Assembly: GCF_021155765.1 (NCBI RefSeq)
Contig: NC_060114.1
Coordinates: 21,496,501 to 21,560,500 of the forward strand
DNA length: 64,000 bases
DNA from: Diprion similis
Lineage: Eukaryota; Arthropoda; Insecta; Hymenoptera; Diprionidae
Direction: 5' to 3'
Shown: positions 50,436 through 62,538 of the stretch, piece by piece
Numbering within the stretch: position 1 is the first letter of the stretch
Layout of the letters: every line of letters begins with the position of its first letter
Program-made: the position numbers and the translations under genes
Notes under the pieces: generated by a model
The model's input: the letters and a program-made list of their open reading frames with translations, nothing else
What the model was told of the DNA's origin: nothing
Databases searched by the model: none

Positions 50436-52660
50436 TCCATTCGCAGGAAATTCATTTATGCAGGTCATCAGTTTTTCTAAATTTCACCGTTCAAACGGGT
50501 TCTCGGTTTTGAGTAACACCGTCGCAACGAAGTTGTGGTCAAGATGTGGTGGTATAAGTGGCACGCTTCTCAACTCTGATTTCAGGTTCACGCAACCGAG
50601 TGTTAAGTGTTATTAAAGCACCTGTTAAGCAGCGCGTAACTCACCGGTAAACGAGACTGTTTTTCAGCATCACGTTTCGCTTTTGTTTTCTATTGCAGTA
50701 CACGTGACGCGACTAGGAAAAACCTGATAGCCCGTTGTGCTCGTCCCCCGATATTACAAGCGGCACCTTGGCACGAAGGTGTTACAGAGTTTTGCGCTCG
50801 AAGGAGCGCGCGAGAATTCAATATTTTATGCTACATACTTAACAAGACCGTAAGAAAGCTCTAAATGATAAAGTTTATTAACCGATTCGAGAGGCAGTTA
50901 CGTTTGATTATAAATGAAATATATTATTTCATAATTTATACACACATTTGGTCATAATTTTTACTTTGTAAAAATCCAAATTTCATATACTGCAAATCCG
51001 TTCAATCGATGGAAGACTACTTGAAATATCGGATATATCAGAATTTGAGATCGCACGGTAAAGTCTTATACTGACTTAAGAGGAAGCCTTTGATCTCACT
51101 CGTAATAAACTGTTATAATTATGAGTATCATTAAAAGATTAATTATACAAGCAATTCGGATCAATGCATAATTTTCTACTCAAGTGATCGTAACGTTGAA
51201 TAACTTCTACAAAGGAATTAATACTTTCCTTCTGCTAAACCACGATAAGAACCGCCACGGGAAGCGCATATACATATACACATATATGTATGAATCGACG
51301 TGGCCATTGCTAGACGAATAATCTACTCTACTAGGTTTCAGCGAAAACGACATAATATCATCGCACCACCGAAATACGAGTATCGGGATTGCGAAATTTT
51401 TTTTGAAATCGTACCACGATGAAAGACGATACATCCGCTCTGACTCAACAATTGCGTGTAAAAGCCTTTTGCATCAGGGCTCAAACTTCTAATTAGAATT
51501 TTCTGTTGTTCAGTGCAAACACAGTGTAAGCGGTAATTTAAGACTGCGCTCAGTAGGATTCTCGCATTATATTATATACATACAGTGGGCGAAACTACAG
51601 GTGCAAAGATTGAAATCGATAAAACGACGCAAATTTTGAATGGAACAGTTGCTGCGGTAATAAATTACTGAAATTCACGTAGTTATATTAATCAGCGTTA
51701 TAGACCGATTATTTGATAACTTTTTTTTACATTGCACAAATTTCCGGCACCGACTGATGGTCAATATGAAGCACGTGCCTAAACTTGATACGTCTTCACG
51801 TTCACGTGTATAATACGTACAAGTTTGTATTCGAAGGTTCACAGGAAATCACCGAACACATCGCAGCTCTTTCCCGATGTTTGGCACATCGATTTCTCGT
51901 ATCGGCGATACGCCATGTCCGTTATTGCGTCATCCTGACACTCCGACATTGCTGGTACCCAGTTCACATGAGAATCCAGGATGCAAACGCTCCGAGGATG
52001 GCGACGTTTACGTGTGAACTTAAACGCAAATCATCGGGCATTGTGTTCAAAGTAGGTTGTTGGACAGTGTTTCCCATCATAGAACATAAGGCGGGGATCC
52101 AGGAGGTTCAATACACCGTTGGGAAACTGTACTATAAAAGAATTTACACAAGGATTGCCTGGATACGAGGGAAGAAGTCGTCTATTCCACATTCCTTGCC
52201 ACGTCGCTTTGGAGTGTCGAAGCGGCTCGATCGACCGTAAGGATCTCGTAAATATTCGAAATGATGAACTTTGAGGTTAGAGACGAACGAGAACGAGTGG
52301 CGCTTGTACGATCTCTGCACAACGCAGGCTGCTAGTACCAAGTGGCTACAGGAATTAAACGTCCTGCCGATAAACACGTGAGAATAGAGTGGGCCTGTAT
52401 ATACCGGACCGGTAATCGGTCGTTGAACCGAAGAAAACTCGACTGGCCATGCAGCTGAGGAGCCGGGCTAAAATTCCGAGACGTTTATGCGGCAGGATCG
52501 CATCTGAACCAGCCCCATTCCTGACCACTTTGATATTCGACTCCGCTAGAATCGGAAGGTAAAAAATCAAGGTGCAGAGTCCTGGTTGAGAGTCCATTCT
52601 TTACTCCGGGGATCAGGAGACGAAGGAATCCTCGACTTCACGCACGCTCCTTTGCAGTTT

Positions 52661-52960
52661 TAATCCCTATTTCAGTTACACGTTTTTCAACTCAATATTT
52701 TGGCCTGAATTTTGTAAATCGATGGTTTTGGGGTCGCTGATCACGAATCCGAGGTCAGAATTTAATAGCTTCTAAATCCAACATGGCGGATATAAAATCT
52801 AAAAAAACTATCAAAATTCGATGACTCTGGCCGAAACTTGTTACTCGGGGGTTTTTAGGGTTATACGAAGTAACAAAGATCATTCAAAGTTGCAAATAAA
52901 TTGTAATACGGCTAGGACATGAAAATTTTGAGTTGGGACACTGAGCATTTCACTGTGACT
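52661..52960 (+). repeat. Dispersed repeat, copy 1
   Basis: About 300 bp, collinear with 58531-58840 in the same orientation. Shared blocks include TTTTTCAACTCAATATTTTG, GGGGTCGCTGATCACGAAT, CTGGCCGAAA and GGGTTATACGAAGTAACAA. By eye roughly four of five bases match. No coding frame. Confidence 0.85.
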
Positions 52961-53745
52961 CAAAACGTTACGTAGCCATAACTCGCGGCTCCGATGTACC
53001 GGGTTTAATTGACCGAGGTCAGGTGCTTCCATGAAAGTAAATTTTTTTTGTTCCAAACCATCAACGGCTAACACGTTCTATAAACTCTCTGGGATGAAAA
53101 TGAAACCGTTTATCGCAACATTTTATCAGCTTGTTAGTCATACACATGCACCGGAGAAGTTAGCTACGGAATAGAGTTAATAGCTTGCTTTGTTTGAATA
53201 AGGATAAAATTCAAATTGTAGCAACATTTTTACTTTTAATCAGTTCTTTAACTGGATTTCTATTCTTTCTACGAGAAATGCGGTAACCCTATTATGGATA
53301 CGAGTAATTATCAGTAGCTAATCGCAAATACACTGCAATCACGGCACGCCAACATTCTTTGTTTACTAAGCTTGTTTACATGTGCTTGTGTGCTCGGTGT
53401 ATAATTAACACAATATTACAGGGGTTACCTGTGTTCATTTACTTTAAAATTCTTCAATTTCGATGGCGCAATGGAATTTTTGATTTTTCAGGTTCAATTG
53501 TCGCAATTGTCGATACTGATGAGAGTTGAAAATATTATTCACAAAAATACTTCTTTCGTTTCTCCTCCGCAGACTCCGTACGTAAGTTTCAATTCGACGG
53601 ACCAAAGCTTATTGTTAGTGTAGCAGACGCTTGTGTTTACAGTTTTTACTCTTTTCTGTGCCACCTTCTGTCCGCTTCGAAGCGGCAGGTATACCACAGG
53701 TTATACATATATGCATTATGCGAGAAAAAGGTCAGAACCGGTTTT

Positions 53746-53780
53746 TGAGAAAAGAAAAGAAAAAGAAAAGAAAAAAAAAA
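53746..53780. repeat. Purine-rich low-complexity tract
   Basis: Repeated GAAAA units, then a run of ten A. Simple sequence only. Confidence 0.8.
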
Positions 53781-54057
53781 TAACTAAGAACCAGGAGCAC
53801 CTGAGAATGAAAAAAAGATATTGGCACGTGTCACCTGCAGGAAGAACGTAATGTAATTCTTCTTCACCCCGTGCACTCAAAACGAGACTAGCGTGTACAT
53901 AAGTATGGTACCTATTTACGTTAAAAAGTCGAGGTAGGTACAAATAACAACCGTTAATTTTTCACAAAAGAAACCGCGATATCCTCGAATCAGTCTTGGA
54001 GTCCAAAATACAACTCGAAAAGCTCTTGAAAGCGACAAAATTAGCAACGACTTTTTG

Positions 54058-54068
54058 CCCCCCCCCCC
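54058..54068. repeat. C11 homopolymer
   Basis: Eleven consecutive C in AT-rich surroundings, a likely length-variable or sequencing-sensitive site. Confidence 0.85.
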
Positions 54069-56330
54069 GACGCTGTGCGATCCGGGGGATCAGCCGCTGC
54101 AGGCATGTGGTACCAAGGATAACGGTTGCGTCCTATTATCTTCCATTCCCTTCTTTGTTCTTCTTCGTACGTCAAGACTTTAAAAATATATCCTCTACGG
54201 AAACTAAACGATAAATATCTATGTATAGCTCTCGGCTTATAGGTCGATAAGAATAGTTTCCTAAGCTCGACGGATAAACATGCTTACATGTATTCAACCA
54301 TGTACGGTCATGCAGAACGCGTACCTCGAATCGAATGAGCCATGAATTTTGTAACAACTAACCGCAAGCAGCGATAAAATAACGATCAGTCACTCGCACG
54401 TTTAATTTTTTTGGTTCCTTGTTTTTTTTTTTTTCCTTTCTTTTATCAACTTTTCAAACCAAGTATTATACTACACCGCCGTTTATACTGCCAATAAACC
54501 ATGTAGCAAGTATTCCGAGTAATATTCGAATTCGGAAATAATTTTTTTCCTCCAGAAAGATTAGGCCTAGCTTGACATCTCGCGAATCGAAAAGAAAATA
54601 GATTTTCAAAGGACAGCTTATTTTTTCTGTACCCACGTGTAGAGATCACGAGATATAAGAAAACGCGTCTAGTTTTTCAATCAAAAGAGGTGTTACATGT
54701 TAAATTTATCCAGGCAGTTTGTATTTATTACAGGTAAATAGAGGAATTCAATATGGCTGAGGTAAGAATAATTAATGGAAGAAAAATGAACACTATTTAT
54801 ACGTCAAATTGTTGCACGATAGGACTTGTATAACATGTTGTATTCTATCTTATATATATATTGCGTATATGTGACATGCTAGTTGTGAAAAGTGTCGTTT
54901 GAGGTATGTATGACTTATTTTTATCATTCATTTCGTTGCATACTTTGCTGTTTCAGGTGATACGAAACACTCTATGTTGTATCGGTATGCAAGTACAACA
55001 TTGCGCTGATGTGTCATCGCGGAACGGTCTATACCTTACATATGTATATATATATACATGTATACCTACATCTCACTAGCGTACGCGTTCTAACAGGTAA
55101 TTGGTAGTAGGGAATGGTTCAAGGAGACTGTAGAATTGATATTCAATGCTCACCGCATTGTCACCCGTGCGAAATACGAGAAAAGAACAATAATAATGAT
55201 GATAATAAAAATAAAAGAAATAAGGAATATAGATGAATAGAACAGCGTCAGATAGTTTTCATAAGTATTATAATTATAGACATATTTTTCTCAATGGATT
55301 GTGTGTTATTATATTATTATCACAGGTGGCCGAAATATTCGCAGTTTTTTATCTGCGTCAGATAAAAAAATTTTTTTTCACACACCTCTGCAATCAACAT
55401 TATGTAATAAAAATTGAATCTCAAATTCGATCCGACACATGTGAATATATGGTGCGGATTAATGATTTTTATCGTTGTTCTCTTTCTCTTTGATTCGCTT
55501 CTCGTCCAACAGAATTCCAACGATTCAATTTACAAAAAGTCGTTGCGGTGACAGTGCATACTTGATTAGTTTAACAGTAAATCGCACTGCTCAGTGGTCG
55601 AAAACGATTGTTCAATCTCCATCAGCTAGGTAAATGTTATATGTTATCGTAGAGCTTGTATAAGATTGTGTAAGATAATATTTTTCGCAGTAAAATCATC
55701 GATTTTTATGATAGCGATTAAGACCGCTCCACCTTTTTACTGTTCAAAGGTAAATCCACTTAGTCTTGCTGATAATATATCCGGAGCGGGACGGCCATTT
55801 TGTCCAATTTTCGAAATTACCGTGCTCTTAACATACAGGAATCGAAGAAATAAAGGGTTACTCGGACCCTCCCCCGCCTGCGGTAAGAAGCCGCGATCAT
55901 CGAGAGATGATTTTGACGCATGCCCCAATCCCCGGGGATATCGACTGTCATAATGGCAGTCCACGAGGATAACCCGGACCCGGCGCCTGGCGCCTAAACG
56001 GCTTGAATACACGCTCGATTATTGCAGAAGTTAGGGTACGATGGACGGTAGGAGGAATAATTGCTGAATCGAAGACAGCTCGCAAGAGGAAGGGTGATAA
56101 CGGTTGCGATCAATAGGTATACATACCCACATGAATGACAAGGACTTAAGTTCGTGCGAGAAGAGCAAAGAGTAGGATAAAGGTACCTAAATCCAAGGGG
56201 AACGGCATTAGTATGAATAAAAAACGAAAATGACGTGTTGTAAGAACCAGACGAAGGAAGAACGCGTGAAAAACGCCCGGTATAATCGATGGAACTCGTC
56301 GATTAATTGCAGTTAGTCGATTCAACTCAC

Positions 56331-56381
56331 CGCTTGAAATTGCTCGAGGAGTTCCTGTCTGTCGTCTATAGCGGTCGCCAT
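56331..56381 (-). CDS. Fim: Distal alternative first coding exon of plastin
   Basis: On the minus strand ATG at 56381 opens MATAIDDRQELLEQFQA, and the exon ends in phase 0 at GCG|GTGAGT. The common plastin exon at 45477 also starts in phase 0 with [14 protein letters not shown]. The joined product aligns well with vertebrate plastin N-termini, where an acidic segment and an amphipathic helix (DEEMMELREAF) run straight into the first EF-hand loop. The isoform would be 631 residues. The exon sits at the edge of a GC-richer block, consistent with a promoter. The intron to the common exon would be about 10.85 kb and would skip the proximal first exon. The 17 residues also resemble UBA-type N-termini, but no such downstream exons exist here. 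Confidence 0.7.
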
Positions 56382-56964
56382 GTTGTTGGCTTTTGGTAGT
56401 GCGCGGCACTTCACGGTGGGTTCCCCTTGGCGGCTCGAACTGGATAGCGTTCCTTCACTCCGGGTAACAGGAGCCTCCTGCAACGTCGTTCCAGCAGCGA
56501 ACCACTCTAGAAACTGCGTTTGTGCTTATAACGAGCCGGGCAAAGCGGGACCGACACTCTGTCTCTGCGCACCTCGCCACACGCCGCCTCGGATATGACT
56601 GGATCACTGGATTCTACTCTATTCCGTATTCGAACAACGAATATACAGCTCCGACCACCGGGACGCGACATGCGCGTGTATATATGTCTATACACAGACA
56701 CACACGACCGTAATTTATACCGTGTGAGTCGTCTCACAGGCACAAACTCACCACTGAGTCACACTTATTGTCATGCATACATACACCGGCGAATCGGTCA
56801 TCACGCGTGTCAATAATGTCGTATGGCACCGATTTTGCATTTTTGCTCCGATGGGTGTCCGCTTCGGTTCGGTGTTCCTGTATTGCACCTGCATTGATCA
56901 GGTATGCAAAGATGCGATCAGACGAGGAGAAGGATAGCCGAAAGCCCGGAACGAGGGATCAGGC
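56382..56964 (-). promoter_or_regulatory. GC-rich putative promoter region of distal plastin
   Basis: Directly upstream of the distal exon on the minus strand. It is richer in G, C and CpG than the surrounding DNA. I could not pick a TATA box or a single start site. No coding exon recognised. Confidence 0.4.
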
Positions 56965-58090
56965 TCACCCGGGTGGGGGTCAAAATCTCAAAAGACCGAA
57001 AAGTCGGCTGGTCGAAAACATGAAGTTTCGAGATACGAATTTTAACATGACGGCAGATGGGGGTACCGAAATTTGGATTTTCGATAAATCACAGAGTAGA
57101 ATAAGCTGTTTTTCCGAAAGTTCATTTAACCGAACACTTTTTTACACGGAAAATGGTTTTTAGAACAGTCGGCATTCCGAATGAACGCTTTCTTGGATGA
57201 ATGAAGAAATTTGTGGATGTATAGAAAAATGACAGTTCTGAAATTAAAAATTGAGGGCGGCTGATACTTGGAAGAGTCAAAAATCGAAAAACAATATTTG
57301 TCGAAAATGAAAGTTCAGAAAGGGCAAAATCTTGATCCGCCCAATGCGAAAGGATCAGAATCCCGAAAGGACGAAATACCGAATTTCCTGAGAATTCGGA
57401 ATTTATGAAATTCGTCAACTCGATGCTAGTTTTAACGAGATTATTTTATTGTATTAGAAAATTGTCTGTATTATGAAAGAAAAAAAAACTCAAAGGAATA
57501 GACAAAATATTTTTAATAACATTTAAACAGTACATCTCTTTTCCCGTACGTTCAATTTATCCAAGACATTATTACTTTAAATCGTGTTCCACATTTACGT
57601 AGGCGCCCTCGTGTCACTTCACAAGCGTAACGCCGTCTATTAGCTGCAACTGATGACGTTGAAATGAATAAATGTGTTTCCGACGTCTTGCAACCTTTCG
57701 GTATTTTGTCCATTCTGTCTTATTGTTAGTGGATTTCGGAATTTTGACCCTTCGAGTCTTTGGTCGGTCGTTATTAGTGGATTTGAGTGCGTAAACTTTC
57801 GAAAAAGGCACGAGTCTAACATTTGAAAGGTCGATTTTTTTAACTGTTCAATATTTTGCCATTCGTAATCTTGACCACTCAAAAAAGAAAAAAAAAAAAA
57901 TTTGGTATAAATTTATTGTATATGTATGTTTCAATTTCATTTTTCTACAAGACAACTTTTCGCATTTACGGAGGTTCTACGTTGTCAACTGTCGGTAAGT
58001 TGATTTTCGGGATTTCGTCCAGCCGAATGTTTGGTCTTTTCCATTTTTGTACCCCGAACTGCTCACCCGGAAGCTGGAACTCAGTTCTGA
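56965..58090. repeat. Large imperfect inverted repeat (foldback-like), about 1.1 kb
   Basis: Left arm about 56965-57420, right arm about 57600-58090. The left outer end (AAAAGACCGAAAAGTCGGCT, then GGTCGAAAA) matches the inverse complement of the right outer end (AAAAGACCAAACATTCGGCT, then GGACGAAAT). Inner parts share GGGTCAAAATT/GGGCAAAATCTT and GGACAAAATACCGAAA/GGACGAAATACCGAAT. The arms are diverged and broken by indels, so borders are approximate. No coding content. Confidence 0.5.
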
Positions 58091-58530
58091 CGAGGATAGT
58101 TTGATCAGTAAAATGATGAACGTAAAGAATGATTGAAATGCTATACAATTATTAAAAATTTGTAGGAAGCGCAACAAGCAGGTTAGGATCGAAAGGAATT
58201 CAATCCATGAACAAATCGTTTCATTACCGTCGAAATAAATTGATCGGTACGCTGTTTCAGCTACAATTCAGGCATAGATTATACACTCGACCCCCCGCTA
58301 AGGATTGCCACTCCCGATTGTGCGAGTAGAGTTATTGAATTTGCGCAAGGGTTGAACCGTCAGTCGTTGACTCACGACATGCAGCGTGTATGATCTGCAT
58401 ACATACCACATGTCGCGATGTTTTACGACGTCAGGTGTGACTCGCCGTAAATTAGCCCTGAGGGCTTGAATTGACGCAGAAGTTTTGAAAGCGGTGAACC
58501 TTCAAAAATTCGCTTCGGAAAATCTGCTGT

Positions 58531-58840
58531 AATTAACCCTTTCAGTCACACATTTTTCAACTCAATATTTTGGCCTGAATTTGGTTACTCGGGGGTTTTT
58601 GGGGTCGCTGATCACGAATTTGAAACCAAAATTTAATAATTTCTAAATCAAAGATGGCGGGTCCAATATGGCAGATGTAAAATGGAAAGAACCATAAGAA
58701 TTTGATGATTCTGGCCGAAATTTATTACTTGGGGGTTCTTATAGGGTTATACGAAGTAACAACGAACATCTGAAGTTGTAAATAAACTGTGATACGGTTA
58801 GTAGGACGTGGAAATTTTTGAGGTGGCATCCCACTGTGAC
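58531..58840 (+). repeat. Dispersed repeat, copy 2
   Basis: Same orientation and block order as copy 1 at 52661-52960. It carries an extra GGTTACTCGGGGGTTTTTGG block near its start, which in copy 1 appears only in the middle, so the element contains an internal near-duplication. Non-coding. Confidence 0.85.
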
Positions 58841-61800
58841 CGAAGAGATTAACGATCAGCGGACGATCCGCGCTGACATTTCCGAGTTCATGACGTCTGG
58901 ATTATTACAGATTTACTGGGGTTTCCACTTTTTTCTCTCTTGCGATGAGACGAGACGCGCAGGCGTGACCAAACCGATTAATGGAATATTATACATCTTC
59001 GCCTTTCCATTTAACAATTCTCGATGGATGAATCATTGGCGATGGATGGGGATATACCTTATACACTGTAGAACACCCAGGTTCTCGCAGGAAGTTCGTA
59101 AATCCGTTTTCTCAAACATGCGTCATCACACGTGTCGACATAATGTTACATTTTATTTCATGTTATATTTTGCGGTCTTTCCTTCACCGCGGACGATTAC
59201 ATTCTGATAAAACACAACGCTCCGGAAACTTTTACCTGTAAGTCACACACGGTGACTACGGTGGTCTTACGCATGGTCATGATTAAGTTAATCCCGAACA
59301 ATTATGCTTTGTAGTTAAAAGAAATGTCCTCCCTCATACTTGGATAATAATTCCAAGAATGTACCGATCAAATGTACGAATGCGCACGTGCATCCTTCAA
59401 TCGGAAAAAATACAAACATGTTTACTTTTATCGTGATACTATACTATTTTATTATTGTTAGTATTACAGCTATAATAATAATTATTATTATTATTCAATG
59501 ATTTACAGGGGATGTAACAAGCTATACAACAATTGGCCCATATTCCAATATAATCTCAACACATATAGTTATGACTCATGATATTGTTTTTCTAGACATC
59601 ATAAATATATCTATATTATAATTGTACATCCGAATTTAATTTAAAGTGGGACAGTCGTGAATTTATCTGTATTTTTTTCGTTACTAGTATTACTTTGTTT
59701 ACTTCGACCACATGTCCCAGGTATCATGGTAATCGTATTACAAACTATCGGTAATGGAGATATTTCTACAATTCACTAGAACGCGAGAACTGGGAGAAGG
59801 TAAAAATGGGTAAAATCGTCGCCAGAAGTTTTACATACATATCCATACCACGATCGTGTAGAAATTTAAAAATCTTCGATCTATTCTCGCTCGCATTACG
59901 TATATATTCTGTGTCTGAAATATTTTCTCGAGTACCCTTAATTTCATTATATGTTTATTTGATTTTTTTGGTTCGACACATGAGGCATAAATTAAATAAT
60001 CATCGTATGTTTTATATAGACATCTTTTTTCATTGTTTATATAATTAAAAATAGTTTTTAGTAGTGTATATGTGCCTGCGTAAAAATTGTTACCGACGAT
60101 CATAATTATTACATAAATGTAAAATAACATAGTATTGGTTATCTACTGCATACTAAGTTGCATATACTAATCACACGAATTCATCTTCTTTCGATAATAC
60201 TATAAGTATATGTATTACGTGTATGCATGTATGTATGTGTGTATGTATTTATATGTACCGTATTTTTCAATCAGATAAATTGATAGATATAAAGTTGGTA
60301 TTTTATGGAATTCTATTATAACTTACAATTAAACATGTCTATACTAAATATTATATGTATATATAAATATAAATATAGTAATGATTCTGACTATATGTAT
60401 TTATGTTATTATAAATGTCTATGTATTCTCATATCGCATTCTTCTGTGTAAAAAATTTCTCACTGCGCATTCCTTCTATTACTCGATCGTACTTATGTAT
60501 GGTATTTGTATATTTATGTGGGTTTATACCATGTGAAAAAATTTCCCGGTATTCCCGAAGCCTCACTGGTAGACATAAAAAATGAAAAGACGAAACGAAA
60601 ACAAGGAAAAGGAAATGAGTAGAACATGGTTCGAAAATCATGTTCACCGCTGTGAAAGCCCGCTTGCGTGTACTCACGCGTTTCATGAAATTATATTTAA
60701 TTGTAAGAAAGAATGACTGATAAATTTGCAGAATATTACAATTCCCTTTGATATTGTTGTGAGATCATTGAAATGAGAAACTGTGATTAATTCACATAAA
60801 AGATAAAGAAATCTAGTGTGTCGGTTGGCTCATCGTATCCCAAGAGATGAGTTATTTCCACACAACAGGATGTCGGTACATCCTTCAAAGAGCACACATA
60901 CGGAAAAAGAACCGTATCATGTCACTCGTATATACCAACATAAAAACATAAACTTCATTGCTCGAGTGGGTGCAGTTAACAATTTCATCACTTTGACATG
61001 GCTAAGTATAAAACGTAACATGAGTGTACTGGTAGAAATGAACAAAGAAAAACTAAATATGTACAGATTTGAAACATTCCGGACAAGTATGCAGCTTTCG
61101 ACGGTACCGTTGAAACTCGTGTGGAAAATGGATTGGCTTAGCTTTTAATACAATAATATCTATATAATTATACACTTTAGGCTAATCGTTATATTTACAA
61201 ATACTTAGAGACTAGACAATAATTCGTCGTAAAATACCAAACATACCTATTTAATACCACGTCCTTACAAGTTACGCATTGTACATATACATACATACCA
61301 ACCGATCATTATAAACTTTGCGGTACGATCCGACGTTCACCGAAGGGATTAGATTGCAGATAAAGTATCAGATAAGTTAGCTGCGAAGACTTCCGTGAAT
61401 GCGGTAATTTATTTACTCTGTAGGGCGTACTGATGCAATATCTATACGATCGATTGCTTGACCAATGAAAAAGTCTAATCCAGAGCCTATAAAAATATAC
61501 GTGCACGAAAAGTGTTGGTTTTATTTTTCATACTTTTGTTACTTTAAACTTATAATTTAATTAGGACTTCTCATCTACGTATGATAAAGATCGTATAACG
61601 CGATTGCGATCTTGAATTTAACTTGTCGCAAGTTGAATTCAAGGCAAGTCGTCGCTCTGACACTAAAAGTTATATTACATGTAAGTTAATATCGTTATTA
61701 TATCTACAACCCCTCGACAGATATACAAGTGATATCGTAGAAGTACAGCGAAACTCGCGTTATTCATACAGATTCTCAATCGGCACTCACACCAAAACAT

Positions 61801-61998
61801 GCTAACGTAACATCAAGTTCCAAAATCAACGTAATCGCCCGATCAACACCGCATTTATTGCCATTTATCCGTTAAGAATTCGCAATGTTATGGTTACATC
61901 AGATATGTACATATTTGCACGAAAACTTTATTAAAGATTGTAAGATACTTTGCAACAAGTAATTCGACGAAATGGGAAATAATACGTGACTGAGAGCG

Positions 61999-62031
<33 letters not shown>
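61999..62031. repeat. (ATA)n microsatellite
   Basis: About eleven uninterrupted trinucleotide units. Confidence 0.9.
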
Positions 62032-62118
62032 GTGATAATCACAATCGTACTAAGTATCAAGTGGTTTGAGATGTTAGAAAGTTTTTTTCGTTCATTCAAA
62101 TCGTTTCAATCGCGTCTC

Positions 62119-62538
62119 ACAAGGAACATCAGTTTGATGCCTCTCTCTGATTTCGTTGAGACTCGTATATGTTGTAGAACATTGAAAACTAAGAGACAGG
62201 TATTTTTTTACCTGCAGAAAAACGGTTTAAAGGGACGAAAACGACCCCTAAAGATGAGCACTCAACAGGGTGACTCTTGACACGCTTCATGTATTTGAGT
62301 GAAACCAACACTGAAATGTTTTTTTAATGAATAGGAAGACTTCAGCGTTAGTTTCATTCAAACCCATCGAGCGCATCAAGAAATCACCTCGATAGGTGCC
62401 CAACTTTGGGAGTTGTTTTCACACCTCTAAACCGTTTGTCTGCAGATAAAAAAAATACATGTCTCTTAGTTTTCAATGTTCTACAGCATACATGAGTCCG
62501 AACGAAATCAGAGGGGACACCAAACTGATGTTCTTTGT
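62119..62538. repeat. Near-complete palindrome 1: two ~200-bp arms, ~18-base loop
   Basis: The left arm 62119-62318 is the inverse complement of the right arm 62337-62538 along its whole length, at roughly 80% identity by eye. The best blocks are CTCTTAGTTTTCAATGTTCT, AACGAAATCAGAG, AAACTGATGTTC and TCTGCAG. Only about 18 bases separate the arms, so the whole segment could fold into one long hairpin. Neither arm has a supported coding frame. It could be a palindromic transposon remnant or a long-hairpin RNA locus. Confidence 0.85.

Larger units (their letters stand above)
45726..56330 (-). other. Plastin upstream/intron 1 region, 10.6 kb
   Basis: Between the proximal first coding exon and the distal one. 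Candidate promoter DNA of the proximal isoform lies just above 45725. I find no other coding exon. It contains two small terminal-inverted-repeat elements (47683-47885 and 50261-50435), one copy of a dispersed repeat (52661-52960), a C homopolymer at 54058-54068 and a purine-rich tract at 53746-53780. GC content rises near 51800-52650 and from about 55780 on, the latter leading into the distal plastin promoter. Confidence 0.5.
58091..62118. other. Non-coding region with simple repeats
   Basis: AT-rich, with one dispersed repeat copy (58531-58840), short AAT/TTA runs near 59475-59500, TATG-rich sequence near 60222-60255 and an (ATA)n run at 61999-62031. Open frames of up to about 130 residues show no family motifs or splice context I could support. 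No RNA gene recognised. Confidence 0.4.

Noticed and set aside
56331..56381. First exon of a UBA-domain protein such as FAF1 or p47
   Set aside because: The 17 residues resemble such N-termini, but no matching downstream exon is present, whereas the phase and helix fit the plastin EF-hand exon.
56768..57163. 131-codon plus-strand open frame
   Set aside because: Its second half lies in the left arm of the inverted repeat, and the rest has no recognisable domain.
58818..59207. 129-codon open frame after dispersed repeat copy 2
   Set aside because: It begins inside the repeat, has no motif, and amino-acid use looks like translated non-coding DNA.
60816..61148. 110-codon open frame
   Set aside because: No domain, no splice context and low-complexity AT-rich surroundings.
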